Under the pieces are notes generated by a model. It saw only the letters and a program-made list of their open reading frames with translations, made no database searches and had not been told where the DNA came from. A stretch of DNA of 5,702 nucleotides from Burkholderiales bacterium (lineage in GTDB: Bacteria > Pseudomonadota > Gammaproteobacteria > Burkholderiales > Burkholderiaceae_F): the NCBI GenBank assembly GCA_021205255.1, contig JAJPXW010000384.1, forward strand, positions 1 to 5,702. The letters are read 5' to 3'. Each line of letters starts with the position of its first letter. The first letter of the stretch is position 1. Positions 1 through 4,906 of the stretch are shown piece after piece. Both the position numbers and the translations under genes were made by a program.

Positions 1-6
1 ATTTAG

Positions 7-108
7 GATATCGCCCCTAATAATGCAGAGGGCAATTTGAGGTTATTGACTAATCCAGCCTACAGAAGTCTCGATAAAGTAAGCTCAATGCACCTTATTG
101 AAGTTTAA
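7..108 (+). pseudogene. Possible C-terminal remnant of an upstream gene
   Basis: Frame 1 is open from base 7 to a TAA at 106-108, after a TAG at 4-6. It encodes 33 residues of ordinary composition, containing NLRLLTNPAYRSLDK and ending SSMHLIEV. There is no convincing start codon with a ribosome binding site, apart from an ATG at 88 that would give only MHLIEV. The stop overlaps the Shine-Dalgarno sequence of the next gene (107-112), as is common between a true gene end and the next start. It could be the tail of a gene broken by the TAG at 4-6, or chance. I do not recognise the sequence, and the window edge prevents a decision. Confidence 0.2.
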
Positions 109-112
109 GGAG
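107..112 (+). promoter_or_regulatory. Ribosome binding site that fixes the start at 119
   Basis: AAGGAG lies 6 bases before the ATG at 119. This strong site decides against the longer in-frame TTG start at 98, which would place the ribosome binding site inside the coding region. Confidence 0.75.
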
Positions 113-118
113 AGAAAA

Positions 119-559
119 ATGGCGTTTTCTGAACAAGACAAGAAAGTTCTTCAAAGTATTCCAGGAAAGACAAAAATCGTTAAAGAGGAAAAATCTCCAG
201 AGCACACTGCTCATATAGTTGAAACCACTGACACTCAGGGAGTCAAACATAGGATAAGGGCCAACAGCATAAAAGAATATATAGAGGGGCTAGACAAAAG
301 GGCTAAGGACTTTGATAAAAACAATGCGACCGTAAAAGCAATTGAAGAACTGCGTAATTCACCGCAAGCCCAGCTGCTTAACAAGAAGACGGAAGAAGCA
401 AAAGACGACATAAAGTCAATTCTTAGCAAAATCCATCAGGACCTCAAAATAAGGGGCGAAGTCCTAAGAGCCTACTTAAATGCTGATCCAAAGCTCATGT
501 ATCAGAAAATTGATGAACTAAGAAAATTCGAAGGTGTACCTACAGATCCAGATGAATAA
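119..559 (+). CDS. Hypothetical charged, mostly helical protein (146 aa)
   Basis: I do not recognise this protein. It starts at ATG 119 behind a strong AAGGAG. It is highly charged and hydrophilic, has no cysteine, no signal peptide and no membrane segment, so it is probably cytoplasmic. Residues 1-50 are Lys/Glu-rich and look extended (SIPGKTKIVKEEKSPEHTAH, then a probable beta stretch IVETTDTQGVKHRI). Residues 51-137 are heptad-like, with Leu/Ile spaced among Lys/Glu (IKEYIEGLDKRAKDFD, IEELRN, ILSKIHQDLKIRGEVLRAYL), suggesting long amphipathic helices or a coiled coil. The end is acidic (PTDPDE). It converges on the deacylase gene with only 10 bp between the stops. A 7-bp AT-rich inverted repeat (554-560 with 573-579) covers both stop codons, but there is no T-run. 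It is probably a lineage-specific gene. The coding call is good; the function is unknown. Confidence 0.8.
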   Translation: MAFSEQDKKVLQSIPGKTKIVKEEKSPEHTAHIVETTDTQGVKHRIRANSIKEYIEGLDKRAKDFDKNNATVKAIEELRNSPQAQLLNKKTEEAKDDIKSILSKIHQDLKIRGEVLRAYLNADPKLMYQKIDELRKFEGVPTDPDE

Positions 560-569
560 AGAGTTAGTG

Positions 570-1070
570 CTATTTATTCTCGTGGGGCAATGCGCAATTA
601 ACCTTAACTGCTCCTAAGTGCGTCTCCAAAACTTCTGGATCAATTAGGACATTAAAGCCTCTCCTACCCCCATTAATGTAGATCTTAGGCAGGTCGAAAA
701 TAGTGGCTTCCGCATAGAGCGGCATTTTTTTCTTGGTTCCAAAAGGAGAAGTGCCGCCAACTTGATAGCCACTGTTGCGCTGGGCTTGCTCAGGCGTGCA
801 AGGCCGAATGGATTTTAAATTAGCTTGCCGAGCCAGGTTCTTTGTGGAAACTTCACAATCTCCGTGCATCAGGATTACAAGAGGATGGCCATGCTCATCC
901 TCCATAATGAGAGTCTTTACAACCATATGCTCGTCTACACCAAAGAACTTTGCTGCCTGGGAAGTTCCTCCATGTTCCACATATGGATAGGTGTTCTGTT
1001 CGAATGGTATCTTGTTCTTTTTAAGCCATGCGGTGGCAGGGGTTTCGGACACGTGGTCTTTTTTACTCAT
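570..1070 (-). CDS. ybaK: YbaK/EbsC-family aminoacyl-tRNA deacylase (probable Cys-tRNA(Pro) deacylase)
   Basis: Members of this family hydrolyse mischarged tRNA in trans. E. coli YbaK removes Cys from tRNA(Pro), an error made by prolyl-tRNA synthetase, so this should be a cytoplasmic translation-fidelity factor. The 166 residues match the family length (about 160) and cover the whole fold. Visible marks are VVKTLIM with the conserved active-site Lys at 52, GYQVGGTSPFG at 101-111, and the strand-turn KIYINGGRRGF at 129-139. The ATG at 1070 overlaps the 3' end of the upstream fusion gene by 8 bp (ATGAGTAA). No good Shine-Dalgarno is visible, only GAAAG, so translation is probably coupled to the upstream gene. 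The family assignment is firm. The exact substrate is inferred, because INS-superfamily relatives clear Ala or other residues from other tRNAs. Confidence 0.93.
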   Translation of the reverse strand: MSKKDHVSETPATAWLKKNKIPFEQNTYPYVEHGGTSQAAKFFGVDEHMVVKTLIMEDEHGHPLVILMHGDCEVSTKNLARQANLKSIRPCTPEQAQRNSGYQVGGTSPFGTKKKMPLYAEATIFDLPKIYINGGRRGFNVLIDPEVLETHLGAVKVNCALPHENK

Positions 1071-2478
1071 CTTTCAAATGCTTTCTTTCGTGGTCGATAA
1101 AGAACTTCTTTAATTTGATGCCTTCTTTTGTGTGGGCAAATCCACAAAGACTTCCTTTGCCCACGACTCTGTGGCAAGGAACAAAAATTGGAATTGGATT
1201 ATTCCCCAAAGCTTGTCCCACGGCGCGGGGACTGGAACCAATCTCCTTTGCAACGTCCCCGTAAGTTCTAGTATGACCTGGAGGAATAGCCCGTACTACT
1301 TCCCAAACTTGCTTTCGAAAATCTGTTCCGTTAGGAGAAAGAGGCCAGCCATCTAGCGCATGGATATCGCCCGCAAGATATTGTTCAAGAGCCTTGTCCT
1401 CTTTGGTTTTATATCTTTCATTGACGACTTCAGCTGGTTCCTCGCAACTAAAATCTACCTTGCTAAGCTGGCCATCGTCATAATGAAGAAAGATAGCTCC
1501 GAAAGGAGCTTTAATGACATGCAAATTGCGTTGTTGCAACGCTTTTTCCAAGTCTTTCTTCCAAAGGCCTTTAGGGAGAGGAAATTCTACGTTTTCTTCG
1601 ACACCTTCCATCGTCTTGATACTTCCAACTCCAATTCTCTTAAGCGCCTCGATAATCTCCTCAACCAATACCTCAGGAGCGCTCGCTCCAGCCGTGATAC
1701 CAACCTTTTTAATATTCCTGAACCACGTTTTTTCAATTTCGTCAGCTCCATTTAAAAGATAAGCCTTAGTACCAGCTCCTTCAGCCACTTCCCGCAGCCT
1801 ATTGGAGTTAGAACTATTTTTACTGCCCACCACTAGCACAATATCCACTTCGGAAGCTAATTTTTTTACTGCATCCTGGCGGTTTTGTGTGGCATAACAA
1901 ATATCGTCCTTTTTTGGCTCCAAAATTTTTGGGTAAAGCTCTTTTAGGGACTTGATGACTGCTTTCGCATCATCAAGAGAAATTGTTGTTTGACTGACAT
2001 AGGCCAGCTTATTTGGATTAGCGACTGAAAGTCGAGCGACATCAGATGGTCTCTCGACAATCTGGACTTCTGAGTCCACTTGTCCGATTGTGCCTTCAAC
2101 CTCGGGATGGCCAGCGTGCCCAATCATGATGATCTGATAGCCCTCCTTATCCATTTTTGTTACTTCTGCATGGACTTTTCTTACTAAGGGGCATGTGGCG
2201 TCGTAAATAATCAAGTCCCTTTCCTGAGCTCTCTTTTGGATGGACTTCGGAACACCGTGAGCAGAAAAGACAAGCACAGACCCATCAGGTACTTCATCAA
2301 TTTCATGGACGAAGACGGAACCCTTTTCTTTAAGTTTACTTACAACATATTTATTGTGAACAATTTCGTGACGGACGTAGATTGGAGCTCCATGAACTTG
2401 AAGGGCTCGCTCGACAATTGCGATTGCCCTATCGACGCCTGCGCAGAAGCCTCTTGGCTGGGCGAGTATTATTTCCAT
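1063..2478 (-). CDS. ispH: Fusion: IspH (HMBPP reductase) + O6-alkylguanine-DNA alkyltransferase (471 aa)
   Basis: Residues 1 to about 305 are a full IspH/LytB, which reduces HMBPP to IPP and DMAPP with a [4Fe-4S] cluster in the last MEP-pathway step. The cluster cysteines are at C12 (PRGFCAGVDRA), C96 (DATCPLV) and C194 (DDICYATQNRQ). Substrate-pocket residues are visible at H41, H74 (SAHGVP), H124 and E126 (GHAGHPE), T164/T165, the 222-226 SSNSN segment and S266 (AGASAPE). IspH normally ends near FPLPKGL (299-305). Here the frame runs on into an MGMT/Ogt protein: an RNase H-like N-terminal part at about 316-382, then a DNA-binding methyltransferase domain at about 384-466. That domain has TYGDVA, the RAVG arginine finger (R418), GNNPI, the acceptor cysteine C435 in PCHRVVG, and a terminal HE (E464). 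Both halves look intact. The start is ATG 2478, without a clear Shine-Dalgarno. ybaK overlaps its end by 8 bp. Confidence 0.93.
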   Translation of the reverse strand: MEIILAQPRGFCAGVDRAIAIVERALQVHGAPIYVRHEIVHNKYVVSKLKEKGSVFVHEIDEVPDGSVLVFSAHGVPKSIQKRAQERDLIIYDATCPLVRKVHAEVTKMDKEGYQIIMIGHAGHPEVEGTIGQVDSEVQIVERPSDVARLSVANPNKLAYVSQTTISLDDAKAVIKSLKELYPKILEPKKDDICYATQNRQDAVKKLASEVDIVLVVGSKNSSNSNRLREVAEGAGTKAYLLNGADEIEKTWFRNIKKVGITAGASAPEVLVEEIIEALKRIGVGSIKTMEGVEENVEFPLPKGLWKKDLEKALQQRNLHVIKAPFGAIFLHYDDGQLSKVDFSCEEPAEVVNERYKTKEDKALEQYLAGDIHALDGWPLSPNGTDFRKQVWEVVRAIPPGHTRTYGDVAKEIGSSPRAVGQALGNNPIPIFVPCHRVVGKGSLCGFAHTKEGIKLKKFFIDHERKHLKDE

Positions 2479-2585
2479 AGGTTTTCAGGTCTTTCAGCGT
2501 GATGAATTCCTAGCACCCAATCTTGGAAAATTGCTTTTGGAATTCGTAATTTGCCAAGCCCAAGCTTACCTTCGGGCTCGTGCAC
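2469..2585 (-). CDS. Possible short leader ORF or gene remnant overlapping the ispH start (38 aa)
   Basis: A minus-strand frame opens at GTG 2585 and ends in TAA at 2471-2469, overlapping the first codons of ispH (CTATGGAAATAA). It encodes 38 residues, with KLGLGKLRIPKAIF and DWVLGIHHAERPENLWK as its protein-like parts. The same frame stays open further upstream, to about 2651, but without a good start. The GTG has no Shine-Dalgarno. It lies inside the inferred ispH leader, so it could be a translated leader coupling into ispH, which lacks its own clear ribosome binding site. It could also be the tail of a deleted upstream gene. I do not recognise the sequence, and chance is a real alternative. 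Confidence 0.25.
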   Translation of the reverse strand: MHEPEGKLGLGKLRIPKAIFQDWVLGIHHAERPENLWK

Positions 2586-2608
2586 AAGGTTAGAAAAATC
2601 AGTATAAT
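2581..2608 (+). promoter_or_regulatory. Promoter for rpmB-rpmG
   Basis: The -35 is TGCACA at 2581-2586 (4 of 6 matches to TTGACA), followed by a 16-bp spacer and a perfect -10 TATAAT at 2603-2608. Transcription would start near 2615, giving a leader of about 75 bases before the rpmB ATG at 2691. The position and perfect -10 fit a strong housekeeping ribosomal-protein promoter. The start site is inferred. Confidence 0.6.
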
Positions 2609-2631
2609 CTCGTTTTTTCGTTCCTGGGCAA
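2601..2631 (-). promoter_or_regulatory. Candidate divergent promoter for ispH-MGMT-ybaK
   Basis: On the minus strand TATACT (2606-2601) resembles a -10 and TTGCCC (2631-2626) a -35. The 19-bp spacer is longer than ideal. The -10 shares its bases with the rpmB -10 on the other strand, because AGTATAATCT reads as a -10 both ways. If used, the ispH leader would be about 115 bases. This is a weak call based on motifs alone. Confidence 0.3.
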
Positions 2632-2690
2632 CGGCTAATTTTGGTCGAACCTCAGGAAATTTTAACCGTTTTATTTTTGGAGAGTAAGCG

Positions 2691-2924
2691 ATGGCACGTG
2701 TGTGTCAAGTCACCGGCAAACGCCCGATGGTTGGTCATCGCATCTCGCATTCTAATATCAAGACCAAGCGTCGTTTTTTACCCAATTTACAGTATCGTCG
2801 TTTTTGGGTTGAGAGCGAAAACCGCTGGGTTCGTCTGCGAGTAACGAACGCTGCCCTGCGCACGATTGACAAGAACGGCATTGAAGCCGTCCTAGCGGAT
2901 CTCAAGGCCCGCGGCGAAATCTAA
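2691..2924 (+). CDS. rpmB: 50S ribosomal protein L28
   Basis: Structural protein of the large ribosomal subunit. The 77 residues match the bacterial L28 length. The family signatures are all present: the N-terminal RVCQVTGKRPMVGH, the basic segment KTKRRFLPNLQ, the core FWVESENRWVRLRVTNAALR, and IDKNGIEAVLADLKARGE at the end. The start is ATG 2691 with GGAG eight bases upstream. rpmG follows after 15 bp in the same transcript, the usual proteobacterial rpmB-rpmG arrangement. The sequence style is betaproteobacterial. Identification is essentially certain. Confidence 0.98.
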   Translation: MARVCQVTGKRPMVGHRISHSNIKTKRRFLPNLQYRRFWVESENRWVRLRVTNAALRTIDKNGIEAVLADLKARGEI

Positions 2925-2939
2925 TAAAAGGAGTTCACC

Positions 2940-3107
2940 ATGGCAAAAGGAATCCGAGAAAAAATCAAACTGGCTTCTTCGGCCGGCACAGGTCACTTCT
3001 ATACGACCACTAAGAACAAACGCAATATGAGTGGCAAGATGGAAATCACGAAGTATGATCCAATTGCACGCAAACACGTTGTTTATAAAGAAACCAAACT
3101 TAGGTAG
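2940..3107 (+). CDS. rpmG: 50S ribosomal protein L33, zinc-free type
   Basis: ATG 2940 to TAG 3105-3107 encodes 55 residues, the same length as E. coli L33. The sequence begins MAKGIREKIKLASSAGTGHF, continues YTTTKNKRNMSGKMEITKYD and ends VVYKETKLR. It has no cysteines, so it is the C-minus form that does not bind zinc. AAGGAG lies 6 bases before the start. It is the second gene of the rpmB operon and is followed 15 bp later by an intrinsic terminator hairpin. It is a component of the large ribosomal subunit near the E site. Identification is essentially certain despite the short length. Confidence 0.98.
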   Translation: MAKGIREKIKLASSAGTGHFYTTTKNKRNMSGKMEITKYDPIARKHVVYKETKLR

Positions 3108-3122
3108 TTGCCAATTTTTGGG

Positions 3123-3151
3123 AAAACCAGAGCCGCTGGCTCTGGTTTTTT
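3123..3151 (+). terminator. Rho-independent terminator of rpmB-rpmG
   Basis: CCAGAGCC (3127-3134) pairs perfectly with GGCTCTGG (3138-3145) around a GCT loop. Four more A-T pairs extend the base (3123-3126 with 3146-3149), and a run of six T follows at 3146-3151. This is a textbook intrinsic terminator 15 bases after the rpmG stop. The A-run on the other side means it could also partly stop minus-strand transcripts arriving from the decayed gene. Confidence 0.95.
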
Positions 3152-3163
3152 ATTCCAAACTCG

Positions 3164-3607
3164 CTACTTGAGACCTGAAACTCCCGCCTCTTTTACTAGA
3201 GCATAGTTGATCAGCGTGGAAGTTTTTCTTTTATATCTGACAACGCTGGACAGTCCATGGCCTTTTAACACTGGCTGCAACCAGTTCTTTCCAGCACCCT
3301 ACCTTTGCAAATAATCTTTACCACCTATCAAAGAAGTCTGTTTTGGCTTTCTTTGTTTTAGTGCCGACTTGTGGATAGAGAACTGCTACCAAATAATAAC
3401 CGACCTTCACAAGAGTCATATAAATACTTGCGCCTAAGAAAAGTAGGGTACGGTCCATAAGAAAGCCGACCTGAACACAAAGCTAGCTTGCAAATAGTTA
3501 GCACTGCGCTTCCCCTTAGCAATTGGAATTCTGAATAAGCCTTCCTCCCATCCATCTACCATTTTTACAATGGGATATACACGTAGTCTTCCAACTTTAT
3601 GGCATGG
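3164..3607 (-). pseudogene. Probable decayed gene: three protein-like fragments in alternating frames
   Basis: No intact gene of normal size fits here, but consecutive minus-strand stretches look like protein. Fragment A (3607-3434, 57 codons) contains GRLRVYPIVKMVDGWEEG, then LFRIPIAKGKRSANYLQ and FVFRSAFLW. Fragment B (3458-3318), shifted by one frame, gives 46 residues with a hydrophobic stretch (LLFLGASIYMTLVKV, GYYLVAVLYPQV) and a basic tail KTKKAK. Fragment C (to the TAG at 3166-3164), back in the frame of A, reads IGGKDYLQR, a TAG at 3301-3299, then GAGKNWLQPVLKGHGLSSV and INYALVKEAGVSGLK. Two compensating frameshifts and one stop would restore a protein of about 150 residues with one membrane segment. 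I do not recognise a family. Alternatively, B could be a real 46-residue small membrane protein from ATG 3458. It lies just downstream of the 3631-3960 gene on the same strand. Confidence 0.4.
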
Positions 3608-3630
3608 TTAGTTGAAAGAAGGATTTATTT

Positions 3631-3960
3631 TCAGTGCACAGTTCTCCACCGATCTCCTATTTCCAGGACACCCATCTCCTCAAATAAATGCAGGGCATCC
3701 CAAACTTCCTCAAGGCTCAGGCCAACTTTTTCAGCAATTTTTTCGGGAGATAGCACACTTGCCGCACCATCGGCTTCTACTGGGATTGAAGTCTCGAGTA
3801 TGCAGGAAAGCACTTTTTTCTGATTTTCATCAAAGAAGCTCCGATCCACTAGTTCCATTGCCTGCGCTCTAAAGGCTTCTAAATCGTCAATATCATCCGA
3901 CATGCATTCATCCTCAAAGTTTTTAACAAGCAGATTGTACAGGTCTTCGATATTTGGCAT
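3631..3960 (-). CDS. Small acidic protein with winged-helix-like C-terminus (109 aa)
   Basis: Not a family I can name. Residues 1-45 are acidic and helical (MPNIEDLYNLLVKNF, then DDIDDLEAFRAQAMELVD). Residues 46-60 form another helix (KKVLSCILETSIPVE). Residues 71-108 follow a winged-helix pattern: SPEKIAEKVGLS (helix-turn), LEEVWDALHLFEEMGVL (recognition-type helix), then a short wing IGDRWRTV. The acidic composition is unusual for a DNA binder, so a protein-protein role is as likely as transcription control. The start is uncertain. ATG 3960 keeps the coherent N-terminal helix but has no Shine-Dalgarno. ATG 3903 has GAGGA seven bases upstream and would give 90 residues. A TTG at 3987 is unlikely. 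Its transcript would run into the decayed gene 23 bp downstream. Confidence 0.7.
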   Translation of the reverse strand: MPNIEDLYNLLVKNFEDECMSDDIDDLEAFRAQAMELVDRSFFDENQKKVLSCILETSIPVEADGAASVLSPEKIAEKVGLSLEEVWDALHLFEEMGVLEIGDRWRTVH

Positions 3961-4293
3961 TAAGTAAAAGAAGGAATTTAAACCCAAATATAGTTGGCCT
4001 ATTAACTGACCTCATACTACCTATAGCAACGGCATTACCTCTATAAGAGACACTTTGGCACAAGCCCATTAAAACTAAAAGTTTTTAGGATAGGTGCTAA
4101 CTATTACATCAATCAGATACGAAAAATTTTCTTATCATCTTGGTGCTTAGAAGACTAGTCTTCTAGCCATTTAGAAAATTTTCTCTCTTAGACCAACATA
4201 CCTAAAAACATTCACTATATGCAAAGTGCCGAGTCTACTGTGAGAAAATCCCCCCTCAAATATTTACTGCATTGCTTTAGGAGAACTTCATAA
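3961..4293. other. Non-coding divergent region between two accessory genes
   Basis: This 333-bp AT-rich stretch separates the minus-strand acidic gene from the plus-strand membrane-protein gene. I see no open frame with protein-like content on either strand. It holds an 18-bp palindrome and two A4T4 motifs, annotated separately, and a small near-perfect hairpin (CTAAAA/TTTTAG near 4075-4090). No -35/-10 pair with good spacing stands out on either strand. TATATG at 4216-4221 is a possible -10 for the 4294 gene, but it lacks a properly spaced -35. Confidence 0.5.
4121..4184. promoter_or_regulatory. 18-bp perfect palindrome flanked by A4T4 motifs (possible operator)
   Basis: TAGAAGACTAGTCTTCTA at 4148-4165 is a perfect 18-bp palindrome centred on ACTAGT. 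On each side lies an A4T4 motif: GAAAAATTTTC at 4121-4131 and AGAAAATTTTCT at 4173-4184. Their centres are about 52 bp apart, close to five helical turns, so the two intrinsically bent motifs would sit on the same face of the DNA. No T-run follows the palindrome, so it is not an obvious terminator. A dimeric regulator site is the natural reading. No factor can be named. Confidence 0.4.
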
Positions 4294-4824
4294 ATGGAAT
4301 ATATAACAGTTGCCCAAGAGTACTTCACGAGCCTTCCTACCTTTCATGCCTCTTTGCTAGGGGCACTTTTTCTAGTGTTCATTATTGGAATTCTTATTTG
4401 GTTCCGCTACTTTGCTAGAGTTAGCGACTGGCTAGGAGTCCTCGTCACTTTAGGCCTTGTCGCAGTAGCAATGCTTGGTGTCTATTTATCCTCTATCTCT
4501 CCATCAAATGATGACTACATAGAGTCAATAAAGGTACTTGATTATTGTTGTGAACCAGGAACTTCTGGAAAGCTAAATTGTGTGCCTTGTGAAGATATAA
4601 AGGGCGCCGCTTCAAGTTCGGCAGCCTCTACTCCAGCAACAGGTAAGGCAACCGCAACTCCAGCCCCAAGTCAGGCGCCTACAACTCCTGCTCCAACTAA
4701 GGAAGCTACATCCCCAGCTCCCAGTGCACCAGTCACTACTCCAGTACCAAGTCAGGAAACCACTAGCTCAACGCCTAGTGCACCGGCCACAACTGCGCCG
4801 ACAAGTGCAGAAACAAATAAGTAG
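4294..4824 (+). CDS. Two-helix membrane protein with cysteine cluster and 18-residue tandem repeats (176 aa)
   Basis: Function unknown. AGGAG at 4279-4283 precedes ATG 4294 by 10 bases. Residues 1-18 are neutral to acidic. Two transmembrane helices follow, at about 20-38 (LLGALFLVFIIGILIWF) and 46-66 (DWLGVLVTLGLVAVAMLGVY), joined by a short basic loop RYFAR. By the positive-inside rule the loop is cytoplasmic and both ends are periplasmic. Next comes a juxtamembrane segment with four cysteines in a CC-x9-C-x2-C pattern (C85, C86, C96, C99), which could form disulfides or bind a metal. Residues 104-176 are a low-complexity Ala/Pro/Thr/Ser tail containing three imperfect 18-residue repeats and no folded end domain. 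The tail may be a periplasmic spacer or flexible stalk. An AT-rich hairpin (4823-4830 with 4843-4850) starts at its stop codon. Confidence 0.85.
   Translation: MEYITVAQEYFTSLPTFHASLLGALFLVFIIGILIWFRYFARVSDWLGVLVTLGLVAVAMLGVYLSSISPSNDDYIESIKVLDYCCEPGTSGKLNCVPCEDIKGAASSSAASTPATGKATATPAPSQAPTTPAPTKEATSPAPSAPVTTPVPSQETTSSTPSAPATTAPTSAETNK
4630..4791 (+). repeat. Three imperfect 54-bp tandem repeats inside the membrane-protein gene
   Basis: Units lie at 4630-4683, 4684-4737 and 4738-4791, each opening with ACTCC. They encode TPATGKATATPAPSQAPT, TPAPTKEATSPAPSAPVT and TPVPSQETTSSTPSAPAT. The second and third are clearly related (TP.P..E.TS..PSAP.T); the first is more diverged. A shortened fourth start (TAPTSAE) follows. 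Such in-frame minisatellites can vary in copy number through slippage or recombination without breaking the gene. Confidence 0.7.
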
Positions 4825-4906
4825 TATTTACGTAGGCAAGAATAAATACTGTCTTGGCTGCATGAGCTTGTCTAACTAAAGTCTTAGTGTGATGGACTTA
4901 ACAATT

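Noticed and set aside
98..118. TTG start extending the first gene by 7 residues
   Set aside because: The strong AAGGAG at 107-112 is ideally placed for ATG 119 and would fall inside the extended coding region.
1360..1755. Plus-strand 131-codon open frame
   Set aside because: It lies entirely antisense to the fusion gene, whose product is unmistakable. The antisense product has no recognisable features.
2641..2844. Plus-strand open frame overlapping rpmB
   Set aside because: It is in a different frame from L28, whose identity is certain, so it is a shadow.
2892..3077. Minus-strand open frame across rpmG
   Set aside because: Antisense to L33, a certain gene.
3358..3555. Minus-strand 65-codon open frame
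   Set aside because: It is out of frame with fragments A and B of the decayed gene, which look more protein-like. Its own product has atypical composition and no ribosome binding site.
3612..3872. Plus-strand 86-codon open frame (and an overlapping one from 3599)
   Set aside because: Antisense to the acidic winged-helix-like gene, with no ribosome binding site. The minus-strand product is far more protein-like.
3108..4293. Insertion sequence or integration site in the accessory stretch
   Set aside because: I found no transposase-like or integrase-like fragment, no paired terminal inverted repeats and no tRNA gene that could serve as an attachment site.
4823..4850. AT-rich hairpin at the end of the membrane-protein gene as an intrinsic terminator
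   Set aside because: The 8-bp stem is all but free of G/C and no T-run follows. The later hairpin at 4907-4937 is the better candidate.
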